Part shown: one piece after another, positions 1-8,634 of the stretch
How the letters are laid out: each line of letters begins with the position of its first letter
How positions within the stretch are numbered: the first letter of the stretch is position 1
From: Gelidibacter sp038243395
GTDB taxonomy: Bacteria; Bacteroidota; Bacteroidia; Flavobacteriales; Flavobacteriaceae
Length of the DNA stretch: 55,550 nt
Reading direction: 5' to 3'
Assembly: GCA_038243395.1 (NCBI GenBank)
Contig: JBBSRC010000015.1
Location: 1-55,550 of the forward strand
Translations under genes and position numbers: made by a program
Notes under the pieces: model-generated
Seen by the model: only the letters and a program-made list of their open reading frames with translations
What the model was told of the DNA's origin: nothing
Databases searched by the model: none

Positions 1-37
1 TGAAGGACAAAGGGGCTATAACTTTATAAGAATAAGA

Positions 38-55
38 TTCCCTCGTTCGAGGGAA
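38..55. repeat. 8-bp inverted repeat upstream of the hydroxyacyl-CoA dehydrogenase
   Basis: Arms TTCCCTCG and CGAGGGAA are perfectly complementary around a two-base centre. The 3' side is A-rich rather than a clean T-run, so it is a weak terminator candidate for a gene to the left of the window or a leader hairpin. The first 70 bases hold no recognisable coding sequence. Confidence 0.5.
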
Positions 56-73
56 TGAAAAAATAAATTTTTG

Positions 74-961
74 ATGAAAAACATCGCAGTTATTGGAGCA
101 GGAACAATGGGGAATGGCATTGCACATACATTTGCCCAAAGTGGTTTTAAAGTACAACTAATTGATACCAGTGAAGTTTCACTTCAAAAAGGTTTGGATA
201 CCATCACGAAAAATCTTGATCGGATGGTGGCAAAAGAATATATCACCGAAATTCAAAAACAGGAAACTTTAAATAACATTACCACGTTTACTGACATGAA
301 CGAGGGTGTTAAATCCGCAGATTTAGTTGTTGAAGCCGCTACAGAAAACAGCGATTTGAAACTCAAAATATTCAAGCAATTGGACGAGATGTGTTTACCA
401 GAGACTATTTTGGCAACTAATACCTCCTCTATTTCCATTACGCAGATTGCAGCTTCCACTTCACGACCAGAACAAGTTATCGGGATGCATTTTATGAATC
501 CGGTGCCCATTATGAAATTGGTAGAAATCATACGCGGGTATAACACCAGCGACGAAGTGACCAAAACTATCATGGAACTCTCAAAAACTTTAGGAAAAGA
601 TCCTGTTGAAGTGAAAGACTATCCTGGTTTTGTTGCCAACAGAATTCTATTGCCCATGCTTAATGAATCCATTGAAACACTTTACAATGGCGTTGCCGGT
701 GTTACGGAAATTGATACCGTCATGAAACTTGGGATGGCACATCCCATGGGGCCTTTGCAATTGGCTGATTTCATTGGATTGGACGTTTGTCTTTCCATTT
801 TAAATGTCATGTATGAAGGCTTTAAAAATCCGAAATACGCCCCTTGCCCATTGTTGGTAAATATGGTACGAGCAGGAAAACTCGGGATTAAATCTGGCGA
901 AGGTTTTTATGATTATTCAAAAAACAGAAAGGCTGAGAAAGTAGCGAAACAATTTTCTTAA
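74..961 (+). CDS. 3-hydroxybutyryl-CoA / 3-hydroxyacyl-CoA dehydrogenase
   Basis: NAD-dependent oxidation of 3-hydroxyacyl-CoA to 3-ketoacyl-CoA, in fatty acid oxidation or butanoate metabolism in the cytoplasm. The N-terminal Rossmann fold starts with VIGAGTMGNGIA (residues 6-17). The catalytic histidine region GMHFMNPVPIMKLVEI and the C-terminal dimerisation domain (GPLQLADFIGLD) are present. At 295 residues it matches the single-domain Hbd family. The ATG at 74 is preferred over an in-frame TTG at 71, because MKNIAVIG is the family's usual beginning. The gene stands alone, with about 200 bases before the next gene. The exact chain-length preference cannot be read from sequence. Confidence 0.93.
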   Translation: MKNIAVIGAGTMGNGIAHTFAQSGFKVQLIDTSEVSLQKGLDTITKNLDRMVAKEYITEIQKQETLNNITTFTDMNEGVKSADLVVEAATENSDLKLKIFKQLDEMCLPETILATNTSSISITQIAASTSRPEQVIGMHFMNPVPIMKLVEIIRGYNTSDEVTKTIMELSKTLGKDPVEVKDYPGFVANRILLPMLNESIETLYNGVAGVTEIDTVMKLGMAHPMGPLQLADFIGLDVCLSILNVMYEGFKNPKYAPCPLLVNMVRAGKLGIKSGEGFYDYSKNRKAEKVAKQFS

Positions 962-1166
962 CTTGCAGTCTGCAATAATGCGACAACTTTCAATATGCAC
1001 TGTAGTTAGCAGTACAGATGCTGACTGAAAAAGAATATCAAAAAGTCACATTTACTACTCCGAAAGTCGAAAATAGCATCTCCATTTACGAGTATAATAA
1101 AATAATTTGGTTGATGTCATGTTGTTATAAAAACAACAATCCCACCAAAAGCAATACAGCAACACC

Positions 1167-1832
1167 ATGAGTATACAACAAAACCTTGATCAAATAAAAT
1201 CCACCTTACCTGAATATGTTACCTTGGTAGCTGTTTCAAAAACAAAACCGATTAGCGATATTATGGAAGCCTACAACGCTGGACAACGTATTTTTGGAGA
1301 AAATAAGGTTCAAGAAATGGTTGAAAAAGAACCCCAGATGCCGAAGGACATTGAATGGCATATGATCGGTCACCTCCAACGAAATAAGGTCAAATATATG
1401 GCCGAATTTGTAAGCCTGATCCATGGCGTGGATAATTTCAAACTTTTAAAAGAAATTAACAAACAAGCAAAAATACATAACAGAACTATCGACTGTTTGC
1501 TTCAGATAAAGATTGCAGACGAAGATTCTAAGTTTGGAATGACTTCCAAAGAGGCTCAAGAAATATTGCAGTCCACAGAGTTTTCAGAGCTTAAAAACGT
1601 TCGTATTGTAGGGGTCATGGGAATGGCGACATTTACTGATGACAAACTACAAATTGAGAATGAGTTCAAAAAACTAAAATCTTCATTTGATGAACTCAAA
1701 GAGCTAAAGCTCGAAAACTGCCATTTGAAGACAATCAGTATGGGGATGAGCGGAGACTACCAAATCGCAATGGACTGCGGAAGTACTCTGGTTCGCATTG
1801 GAAGCAGTATTTTTGGCGAACGGAATTATTAA
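1167..1832 (+). CDS. yggS: YggS/PROSC family pyridoxal phosphate homeostasis protein
   Basis: A cytoplasmic PLP-binding protein of the alanine-racemase-like TIM-barrel fold. The family has no known enzyme activity and buffers the pyridoxal phosphate supply. The PLP lysine lies in VAVSKTKP (K25). Family motifs follow: FGENKVQE, WHMIGHLQRNK, and C-terminal SMGMSGDYQIAMDCGSTLVR, which binds the phosphate. The length of 221 residues is normal. An inverted repeat (GTTGTT at 1121-1126 with AACAAC at 1132-1137) lies about 30 bases before the start. The upstream 205-base gap (962-1166) shows nothing else. Confidence 0.93.
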   Translation: MSIQQNLDQIKSTLPEYVTLVAVSKTKPISDIMEAYNAGQRIFGENKVQEMVEKEPQMPKDIEWHMIGHLQRNKVKYMAEFVSLIHGVDNFKLLKEINKQAKIHNRTIDCLLQIKIADEDSKFGMTSKEAQEILQSTEFSELKNVRIVGVMGMATFTDDKLQIENEFKKLKSSFDELKELKLENCHLKTISMGMSGDYQIAMDCGSTLVRIGSSIFGERNY

Positions 1833-1912
1833 TGAACAAATATTAATGAGAATTATTTCTATTAAACTAAATTTGCTATAATTTTTATTTTTCAACTTTT
1901 AATTCAAGAAAT

Positions 1913-3274
1913 ATCTACGCAATTTTAGACATAGAAACAACAGGGGGCAAATTTAATGAAGAAGGCATCACTGAAATAGCTATATACAAATTTGATGGCC
2001 ATATTGTTGTTGATCAGTTTATAAGTCTCGTCAATCCTGAGCGGGAAATTCAGCCCTTTGTAGTTAACCTAACTGGAATCAACAGTAAAATGCTGCGTAC
2101 GGCTCCGAAATTTTATGAGGTAGCAAAACGCATCGTTGAAATGACGGAAGATTGTATTATTGTTGCCCATAATTCTGAGTTTGATTACCGTATTTTACGT
2201 ACAGAGTTTAGCAGACTAGGTTTCGAGTTCAAGCGTAAAACACTTTGCACCGTAGAGTTGGCCAAAGAAATAATGCCTGAACAGGAATCGTACAGTTTAG
2301 GAAAACTAACACGAGCACTTGGCATTCCCGTTACGGATAGGCATCGCGCTTCAGGAGATGCTATTGCCACGGTCAAACTTTTTAAAATGCTATTGGCCAA
2401 AGACCTCAAAAAACATATCATTCAAGATGCGGTCAAAGTAGAGCCAAAATATCAAATGGCCACCAATCTCCAATCCATTATAGCAGATTTACCTGCCATT
2501 ACCGGTGTATATTATTTACATGATACCTACGGTAAAATAATTTATATAGGCAAAAGTCGAAATATTAGAAATAGGGTCAATCAGCATTTTACCAATCCGA
2601 AAACAAAAAAAATACAGAACCAAGTGGCTGCGGTAACCTATGAAGCTACGGGTAATGAATTGGTGGCTTTATTGAAAGAAAATGTTGAAACAAAACAAAA
2701 CAAACCTTCTTTGAACAGAACTTCAAAAAGAAACCTGTTTAATTACGCACTTTATAGTTTTACAGATGACAATGGTTATATCAACTTAAAAATTGATGCT
2801 GCGGATGGTAGAAAAAAAGCCATTACCACGTTCTCAAACAAGCAAAGTGGGAAACAATTTTTGTTGAAAGCTATTGAAAACTATAAACTTTGTACGAAAT
2901 TAGTAGGACTGGATGGTGCGAAAACCAGTTGCATAAAATATCCTATTAATGAGTGTGACGGCGCTTGTATACAAGAAGAAAGTGCAGAAAGCTATAACTC
3001 TAAAGTTCAAGAAATGATCGCTGATAATAGTTATGACAATCAAAACATAATTATTATCGATAAGGGAAGAGCACTTAATGAACACAGTGTGATCCTCATT
3101 GAAGATGGAGTCTTTAAAGGTTTTGGTTACTATGATCTCAATTTTCAAATTACCAATAAAACGATTTTGGAATCTATCATTACCCCTATGGACAACAATA
3201 GAGAGACGAAGCACATCATTCAAAGTTATCTTCGAAAAAACAAACAGGTTAAAATTGTTAAACTCACAGAATAA
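1913..3274 (+). CDS. DEDDh exonuclease fused to a GIY-YIG nuclease domain; no normal start codon
   Basis: An N-terminal DnaQ-like 3'-5' exonuclease domain (about residues 1-170) is followed by a UvrC-type GIY-YIG endonuclease domain (about 195-285) and a C-terminal region with a CIKYPINECDGAC cysteine segment. The catalytic DxE is in ILDIETTGG, directly after the proposed start. Further acidic/His residues are in AHNSEFDY and HRASGDA. The GIY-YIG motifs are GVYYLHD and IYIGKSRNIRNR. The first in-frame ATG is at 2090, which would delete the DIETTG motif. The frame is open back to 1871, and the codon where family members carry Met (before YAILDIE) is ATC at 1913. Either a rare non-AUG start is used (ATC 1913, or ATT 1871) or the start codon is mutated. 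Likely role: DNA repair. 453 residues from 1913. Confidence 0.8.
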   Translation: MYAILDIETTGGKFNEEGITEIAIYKFDGHIVVDQFISLVNPEREIQPFVVNLTGINSKMLRTAPKFYEVAKRIVEMTEDCIIVAHNSEFDYRILRTEFSRLGFEFKRKTLCTVELAKEIMPEQESYSLGKLTRALGIPVTDRHRASGDAIATVKLFKMLLAKDLKKHIIQDAVKVEPKYQMATNLQSIIADLPAITGVYYLHDTYGKIIYIGKSRNIRNRVNQHFTNPKTKKIQNQVAAVTYEATGNELVALLKENVETKQNKPSLNRTSKRNLFNYALYSFTDDNGYINLKIDAADGRKKAITTFSNKQSGKQFLLKAIENYKLCTKLVGLDGAKTSCIKYPINECDGACIQEESAESYNSKVQEMIADNSYDNQNIIIIDKGRALNEHSVILIEDGVFKGFGYYDLNFQITNKTILESIITPMDNNRETKHIIQSYLRKNKQVKIVKLTE

Positions 3275-3384
3275 AACCTCTGTTATTTAAAGTCTTTTAA
3301 CGCGCCATCTTTAAAATACCCCATCAATTTTAATTCGTGCATAATGAGCAGAATTTTATTTTATACTTAAATCGAATGTCTTGG

Positions 3385-3392
3385 TAAATTTG
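3385..3392 (+). promoter_or_regulatory. candidate -7 promoter box for the ion channel gene
   Basis: TAAATTTG matches the Bacteroidota -7 consensus TAnnTTTG. It lies about 107 bases before the channel start. No TTG box was found at the expected -33 spacing. The 224-base gap it lies in (3275-3498) shows no gene. Confidence 0.35.
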
Positions 3393-3498
3393 CGTTGTCT
3401 TATAATTTAGGATTATAAAAAAAATCTGGACAAAGGCTTAGAGACGAACAAAATCATGTGCGGTATTAAAGAATAACACCCAATCTTTCACTATTTTT

Positions 3499-4377
3499 AT
3501 GGTCATGCTGAATAAAAAACCAAAAAAATCAATTAAAAAATGGCAGGCGCGACTGCATGAAGTCATCTATGAGGCTGAAACCCCTGAAGGCAAGTTATTC
3601 GACATAATACTTTTAATTGCCATTCTTGCGAGTATTGTCTTTGTGATGTTAGAAAGCATCAGCGGGTTTAATGCGCGCTATCATAATTTCTTAAACATAG
3701 CTGAATGGGTCATTACCATTGTATTTACTTTAGAATATATTGCACGCATTATTGCGGTCAAAAGACCTTTTAAATATATTTTCAGTTTTTATGGCGTAAT
3801 CGACTTCTTATCGACCATTCCAAAATATCTCTCTTTGATTTTTGTCGGCACACAAGTCTTAATTGCGCTTCGTGCATTCCGACTCTTAAGGGTTTTCAGA
3901 ATTTTAAAATTAGCGCGATATCTAGGAGCTTCAAATATGCTGGCATCTTCTTTAAAAGCCAGTAAAGCAAAAATCTTAGTTTTCTTATTTGCCGTATTAA
4001 TTGTCAGCATCATTTTCGGTACCCTGATGTATCTTATAGAAGGAGAAGCAAGCGGATTCACCAGTATTCCGGTAAGCGTGTATTGGTGCATCGTAACCTT
4101 AACCACTGTCGGATTTGGAGATATTGCTCCCGTAACCGCTCTGGGACAATTTATCGCTTCTATTATCATGATTTTGGGGTACGGCATAATTGCGGTTCCC
4201 ACGGGAATTGTTTCTGCCGAATTTGTTTCTCAAAACCGAGGCAATCATGGAGCGCCTGCAAGAATTCCAGAAGTTGAATTAAACACAGAATCCTGTCCCT
4301 ACTGCTCTGCGGAAAAACAAAAAGACAATGCCAAATATTGTTACAATTGCGGCCATCTGTTAAATGAAAAATCATAA
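3499..4377 (+). CDS. voltage-gated-type potassium/ion channel with C-terminal zinc ribbon
   Basis: An inner-membrane cation channel of the six-transmembrane family. Segments S1-S4 fill roughly residues 35-150; the arginine-rich S4-like segment reads ALRAFRLLRVFRILKLARYL. S5, pore loop and S6 follow. The selectivity filter TLTTVGFGDIAP is the K+ channel signature. The tail ends with two CxxC pairs (CPYC and CYNC), forming a small zinc-ribbon-like knuckle in the cytoplasm in place of a large RCK domain. 292 residues. It is followed 27 bases later by miaA on the same strand. An ATG two codons downstream (3505) is an alternative start. Confidence 0.88.
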   Translation: MVMLNKKPKKSIKKWQARLHEVIYEAETPEGKLFDIILLIAILASIVFVMLESISGFNARYHNFLNIAEWVITIVFTLEYIARIIAVKRPFKYIFSFYGVIDFLSTIPKYLSLIFVGTQVLIALRAFRLLRVFRILKLARYLGASNMLASSLKASKAKILVFLFAVLIVSIIFGTLMYLIEGEASGFTSIPVSVYWCIVTLTTVGFGDIAPVTALGQFIASIIMILGYGIIAVPTGIVSAEFVSQNRGNHGAPARIPEVELNTESCPYCSAEKQKDNAKYCYNCGHLLNEKS

Positions 4378-4404
4378 AACCTCCTTCTTTAAAAAATATT
4401 TACT

Positions 4405-5313
4405 TTGAATCAAAAATATCTCATAAGTGTTGTGGGTCCCACAGCTATAGGCAAAACAGCTTTAAGTATTGCACTAGCTCAACATTTTAAAACTGAAATT
4501 ATTTCAGCAGATTCAAGGCAATTCTATAAAGAGATGAATATTGGAACTGCTGCCCCAACTCAAGTTGAACTTATGGCAGCATCGCATCATTTTATCCACC
4601 ACAAATCCGTTTTGGAGGACTATAATGTTGGAGATTTTGAAAAAGAAGCCCTTAAGACTTTAAAAACACTTTTCATGCACCGTGACGTAGTTGTTATGGT
4701 GGGTGGCTCTGGACTTTATGTTGACGCTGTTACTACAGGACTGGATGAATTTCCCAAAGTAGAAGCATCTATAAGAGAAGCACTTAATAACGACCTTACC
4801 ACTAAAGGTTTGGAACATCTGCAAAACAAGCTCAAAATTCTTGATCCGATTACCTTTGATGCCATCGCGATTGATAATCCGCATCGCGTCATTAGAGCCT
4901 TAGAGATTTGTATTGGTAGTGGCAAACCCTATTCAACTTTTTTAAATAAAGACAAACCGAAACGACAGTTCAAAACCATTAGCATAGGATTGACCGCCGA
5001 AAGACCAGTTATCTATGAACGTATCAATGAAAGAGTCGAGAATATGATGGCCGCAGGATTAATTGAAGAAGCTAAAGCTCTGCAACATTTACAACATCTA
5101 AATGCACTAAATACAGTTGGTTATAGTGAATTGTTCAAGTTTTTAAATAATGAATGGACCTTAAATTTCGCCATTTCCGAAATTAAAAAAAATTCGAGAA
5201 GATATGCAAAGCGGCAATTGACTTGGTTCCGCAAAAAAGAAGCTATTATTTGGTTCGATTATCAGTCCTCGGTGGACAAAATCATAGCAGCTATTAATAA
5301 TAAACTAGCTTAA
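4405..5313 (+). CDS. miaA: tRNA dimethylallyltransferase MiaA
   Basis: Transfers dimethylallyl to the N6 of A37 in tRNAs that read UNN codons. The P-loop GPTAIGKT (residues 11-18) and the SADSRQFYKEMNIGTA motif are diagnostic, as are GGSGLYVDAV and the C-terminal KKNSRRYAKRQLTWFR. Length (302) is typical. The start is TTG at 4405: no in-frame ATG precedes the P-loop and an in-frame stop lies at 4390-4392. An inverted repeat TTCATATATGAA (5324-5335) follows the gene but has no T-run. Confidence 0.95.
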   Translation: MNQKYLISVVGPTAIGKTALSIALAQHFKTEIISADSRQFYKEMNIGTAAPTQVELMAASHHFIHHKSVLEDYNVGDFEKEALKTLKTLFMHRDVVVMVGGSGLYVDAVTTGLDEFPKVEASIREALNNDLTTKGLEHLQNKLKILDPITFDAIAIDNPHRVIRALEICIGSGKPYSTFLNKDKPKRQFKTISIGLTAERPVIYERINERVENMMAAGLIEEAKALQHLQHLNALNTVGYSELFKFLNNEWTLNFAISEIKKNSRRYAKRQLTWFRKKEAIIWFDYQSSVDKIIAAINNKLA

Positions 5314-5391
5314 CGAACTCATATTCATATATGAAAATCTCTTTAATTTGAAAATAAAAATAAAAAGCCCTTATTATCAATAAAATAATTC

Positions 5392-5399
5392 TACCTTTG
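5392..5399 (+). promoter_or_regulatory. -7 promoter box for the cold-shock gene
   Basis: TACCTTTG matches TAnnTTTG and sits 27 bases before the ATG at 5426, leaving a short leader. A perfect TTG at the -33 spacing is not evident. Confidence 0.5.
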
Positions 5400-5425
5400 T
5401 CACTTAATTAACATTAATATTTATT

Positions 5426-5617
5426 ATGAATAAAGGTACCGTAAAATTCTTCAATGACGCAAAAGGTTTTGGTTTCATTACTGAAGAAGGAAACAACAAA
5501 GAACATTTTGTACACATCTCTGGATTAATCGACGAAGTTCGTGAAGGTGATGAAGTAGAATTTGATTTAACAGAAGGAAAAAAAGGTTTGAACGCAGTAA
5601 ACGTAAAAGTTATATAA
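5426..5617 (+). CDS. cold-shock domain protein
   Basis: A small single-strand nucleic acid-binding OB-fold protein (63 residues) that acts as an RNA chaperone. It has the RNP1-like motif KGFGFI (residues 13-18) and the RNP2-like motif EHFVHIS. It stands alone between its own -7 box and a strong terminator. Cold induction is common in the family but not demonstrated here, and the leader is too short for a large thermosensor. Confidence 0.95.
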   Translation: MNKGTVKFFNDAKGFGFITEEGNNKEHFVHISGLIDEVREGDEVEFDLTEGKKGLNAVNVKVI

Positions 5618-5640
5618 TCGCTTCAATTTTTTAAAAACAA

Positions 5641-5670
5641 AAAGCCTATCATTCGTGATAGGCTTTTCTT
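5641..5670. terminator. bidirectional intrinsic terminator between the cold-shock gene and the response regulator
   Basis: A perfect 11-bp stem (AAAGCCTATCA with TGATAGGCTTT) closes on a TTCG loop. It has a T-run on the + strand and an A-run before the stem that reads as T on the - strand. The two flanking genes converge on it. Confidence 0.92.
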
Positions 5671-5685
5671 TTGATCTTATTTCTG

Positions 5686-6396
5686 TTAGTCTTTCTGATT
5701 GATTACCAATCTAAATCCTTCTCCGTGGATGTTCAAAATTTCAACTTCTGGATCTGGTTTTAAGTATTTTCTCAATTTAGCGATATAAACGTCCATACTT
5801 CGAGAGGTAAAATAATTATCATCTCTCCATATTTTGGTTAAAGCTAATTCACGTGGCATCAAGTCATTTTCGTGCAATGCCAACAGACGTAACAATTCAT
5901 TCTCTTTAGGAGATAGCTTTACAGTCTCTTCATCTTTAAACTTCAGGAAACGCAATTTAGAATTCAAATCAAAATTACCAATCTTGAATTCAAATTGTTT
6001 ACTGTCCGCAACGGTATCCGTAGCCTTACGCTGTATGATGGCTTTAATTTTCATTAAAAGCACCTCGCTGTCAAATGGCTTGTTTAAGTAGTCATCCGCA
6101 CCAACCTTATACCCTTTCAAGACATCTTCCTTCATGGCTTTTGCCGTCAAGAAAATAATCGGCACATCACTGTTTTTTTCCCTTATTTCTTTAGCTAAGG
6201 TAAAACCATCTTTATAAGGCATCATAACATCTAAAATACAGAGGTCATAATCATCCTTTTTAAATTTCTCAAATCCTTCCATTCCATTTTTAGCGTGAAC
6301 AACGTCATAATCGTTCATGCTCAGGTAATCCTTTAGAACGGTTCCAAAATTTGGATCATCTTCTACTAATAAAATTTTTTTGTTTTGTTCTTCCAT
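5686..6396 (-). CDS. OmpR/PhoB-family response regulator (RprY-like)
   Basis: DNA-binding response regulator partnered with the histidine kinase immediately upstream; the kinase stop and this start are 3 bases apart. Receiver domain residues 1-125 have the acidic pocket VEDD, the phosphoacceptor D56 in CILDVMMP and the switch residues of FLTAKAM. A winged-helix effector domain follows (about 140-232), containing LSPKENELLRLLALHEND and the SRSMDVYIAKLRKYL recognition helix. 236 residues, full length. The pair resembles RprX/RprY of Bacteroides; target genes cannot be inferred. Confidence 0.93.
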   Translation of the reverse strand: MEEQNKKILLVEDDPNFGTVLKDYLSMNDYDVVHAKNGMEGFEKFKKDDYDLCILDVMMPYKDGFTLAKEIREKNSDVPIIFLTAKAMKEDVLKGYKVGADDYLNKPFDSEVLLMKIKAIIQRKATDTVADSKQFEFKIGNFDLNSKLRFLKFKDEETVKLSPKENELLRLLALHENDLMPRELALTKIWRDDNYFTSRSMDVYIAKLRKYLKPDPEVEILNIHGEGFRLVINQKD

Positions 6397-6399
6397 AAT

Positions 6400-7968
6400 C
6401 TATGATATTAATGGTAGTTTAATTATAAAAGTGCTACCTTTTCCTTTTTCACTTTCAACGGACACGTGGCCTTGGTGGTCATCCACCATCTGTTTCACAT
6501 AGGCTAATCCTAAACCATGACCCTTCACGTTGTGTACATTCCCAGTATGCTCTCTATAAAACTTTTCAAAAACTTTCTTTTGAACCTGTTTTGTCATACC
6601 GTTGCCATGATCGGCAATTTTTAAAATAATATTGTTTCCCACATTTTCTGTAGTGACATCAATTTTTGGCGCATCGTCAGAATACTTAATGGCATTGTCA
6701 AGGATGTTGACCAATACGTTCGTAAAGTGAGTTTCATTGGCCAATACTGATGATTTCTCAGCATTCAAATGACATTTGACGTAACCTTGCCTATCCTCAA
6801 CAATCAACTCAACATGCGATACGGCATCTTCAATTAAGTCATGAAGCTTCAATCGATCCTTGCTAATGTTGAGCTCATTCCTTTCTAGTTTAGATATTCG
6901 TAAGACGTTCTCAACTTGTGCGTGCATACGTTTGTTTTCGTCCTTGATCATCTTCAAGTAACGCTCCGTCTTTTCCTTGTCATTAATCATTTTAGAATTT
7001 CTCATGGCATCCAAAGCCAAACTAATTGTGGCGATTGGTGTTTTGAACTCATGAGTCATATTATTGATGAAATCCGTTTTGATCTGTGATATCTGACGTT
7101 GCTTTATAATTTGATAAATGGCATTGGTATAAGCTAAGATGATAATTAACGTAAAAATTATTGACAGGACAGTCATGGTTAAAATTGAAGACCATAAAAA
7201 CTTTTTACGTTCCGGAAAATCGACATATAATATGAAATTACTTTCATTGTTATTGTCCAAAAACATTGGAACACCCAAAGTTGTTACCGGATCTAATTCA
7301 AAACTGTTAGACTGTACTTTAGTAGCCAAATCCTTGTCATAAATAGCAAACTCAAAGTCAATATCAATACCATTTTCACTTAATTGTCGTTTCAAAAACG
7401 CCGAAATATCACTGGCTGAAACCCTTTTATAAATAGGGTAATTTTTAAATAAATCGCGGTAAGAAGTCTCAAAAACCTTCTTTTCAATTTCGTCCATCTT
7501 ACGGTACTCCATTACCGTTCTTTCTGGCGCAATTTGGAGATTGTCCTCAAATGTATTTTTCTTAAATACTTTTATTTGTTTTTGGTTAGTTATTCGGCTA
7601 ATATTTAAGCTATCTAAACCTCCAATGTCAAAGAACAGCGATGGTACTTTAAAACTTTCTTCAAGGATACCGTTTTGATAAAAAGTAGTTTCATTGGAAG
7701 CATGGTCATAACTATACAACAAAATGCCTTTGATGTTAGTAGTATCAGGGCTTTTCCCATTGTTAAGTATTTCATTACTATACAATTTAAACTCCCTATC
7801 CTCCACAAGATTAGACACTTTACTTAAAGAACGCTTAACGTTCAATGTAAACTGTCTTTCCTCATTACTTAAGCTGTTATCAATAAAATATATCTGTACG
7901 AAAATAATTCCTATGAGCGATAAACTCATCAGAATAACTAACAAAACGAATAGCTTTCTGCCCATCAT
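6400..7968 (-). CDS. membrane sensor histidine kinase (RprX-like)
   Basis: Two transmembrane segments (about residues 6-27 and 260-281) enclose a periplasmic sensor of about 230 residues. The HisKA domain has the phosphoacceptor H306 in NNMTHEFKTP. The ATPase domain carries the N box NILDNAIKYSD, the G1 box ADHGNGMT and the G2 segment GHGLGLAYVK. No HAMP or PAS domain is obvious. It forms a two-gene operon with the downstream response regulator. The periplasmic sensor has no recognisable ligand motif. Two consecutive ATG codons begin the gene; either could be used. Confidence 0.92.
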   Translation of the reverse strand: MMGRKLFVLLVILMSLSLIGIIFVQIYFIDNSLSNEERQFTLNVKRSLSKVSNLVEDREFKLYSNEILNNGKSPDTTNIKGILLYSYDHASNETTFYQNGILEESFKVPSLFFDIGGLDSLNISRITNQKQIKVFKKNTFEDNLQIAPERTVMEYRKMDEIEKKVFETSYRDLFKNYPIYKRVSASDISAFLKRQLSENGIDIDFEFAIYDKDLATKVQSNSFELDPVTTLGVPMFLDNNNESNFILYVDFPERKKFLWSSILTMTVLSIIFTLIIILAYTNAIYQIIKQRQISQIKTDFINNMTHEFKTPIATISLALDAMRNSKMINDKEKTERYLKMIKDENKRMHAQVENVLRISKLERNELNISKDRLKLHDLIEDAVSHVELIVEDRQGYVKCHLNAEKSSVLANETHFTNVLVNILDNAIKYSDDAPKIDVTTENVGNNIILKIADHGNGMTKQVQKKVFEKFYREHTGNVHNVKGHGLGLAYVKQMVDDHQGHVSVESEKGKGSTFIIKLPLIS

Positions 7969-8034
7969 TCAAATTTAACATTTTAACATTTAGCAAGAAC
8001 TTGCTTTAACCTTACCTTAACACATTATAAAGGT

Positions 8035-8628
8035 TTAATTTTCAGCAATTAATTTGGAAAGTTGTTTATGAATTTCTAGCACTTGAGCTTTTGTTTCTTC
8101 CAAATCATGATTGATAATCACAAAATCCGATTGATTCTCTTTTTGGATATCGGTCCATTGGTTATTGACAATAGCAAGAACTTTATCTTTGGTAGTCTTG
8201 TCCCTCTCAACAACGCGAGCAATTCGTTTGTCCAAATCAGCAACTACGGTGATGATATAATCATACTGGGAAGCCGCGTTAATCTCAAAAATTATTGCTG
8301 CTTCTTTTAAAACATATGCTGCATTCTGTTTATTTTTCCAGCGTGTAAAATCAGCGCCAACTTCGGGATGCACAATAGCATTCATCCGTTTTAGGAGATC
8401 GGCATCCTCGAAAATCTTAGACGCGAGATATGGTCGATTAAGTTGCCCGTCGATATAGGCTTTCTCTCCAAATAGCGCGACGAGATTTTTTTTGATGACT
8501 TTAGACGTATTCATCAAAACCTTAGCTCTGTCATCCGCAATATATAAAGGCACGCCCAACGCTTGAAACATTTTGGCAACTGTAGTTTTACCACTGCCTA
8601 TCCCCCCTGTTAAACCCACTGTTTTCAT
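8035..8628 (-). CDS. coaE: dephospho-CoA kinase
   Basis: Last step of coenzyme A synthesis: ATP-dependent phosphorylation of the ribose 3'-hydroxyl of dephospho-CoA. The P-loop is TGGIGSGKTT (residues 7-16). The family motifs ADDRAK and HPEV, and the lid region around RVVERDK, are present. 197 residues, normal. It lies 6 bases downstream of the YbbR gene and is probably cotranscribed with it and the glycosyltransferase. Confidence 0.95.
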   Translation of the reverse strand: MKTVGLTGGIGSGKTTVAKMFQALGVPLYIADDRAKVLMNTSKVIKKNLVALFGEKAYIDGQLNRPYLASKIFEDADLLKRMNAIVHPEVGADFTRWKNKQNAAYVLKEAAIIFEINAASQYDYIITVVADLDKRIARVVERDKTTKDKVLAIVNNQWTDIQKENQSDFVIINHDLEETKAQVLEIHKQLSKLIAEN

Positions 8629-8634
8629 CCCCTA

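Noticed and set aside
38..55. T-arm-like sequence (CTCGTTCGAGG) suggesting a tRNA end
   Set aside because: Stem and loop spacing do not fit a T-arm, and no acceptor, D or anticodon arm can be built around it.
1121..1138. Short inverted repeat before yggS as an operator
   Set aside because: Six or seven AT-rich pairs are expected by chance at this base composition, so it is mentioned only in the gene entry.
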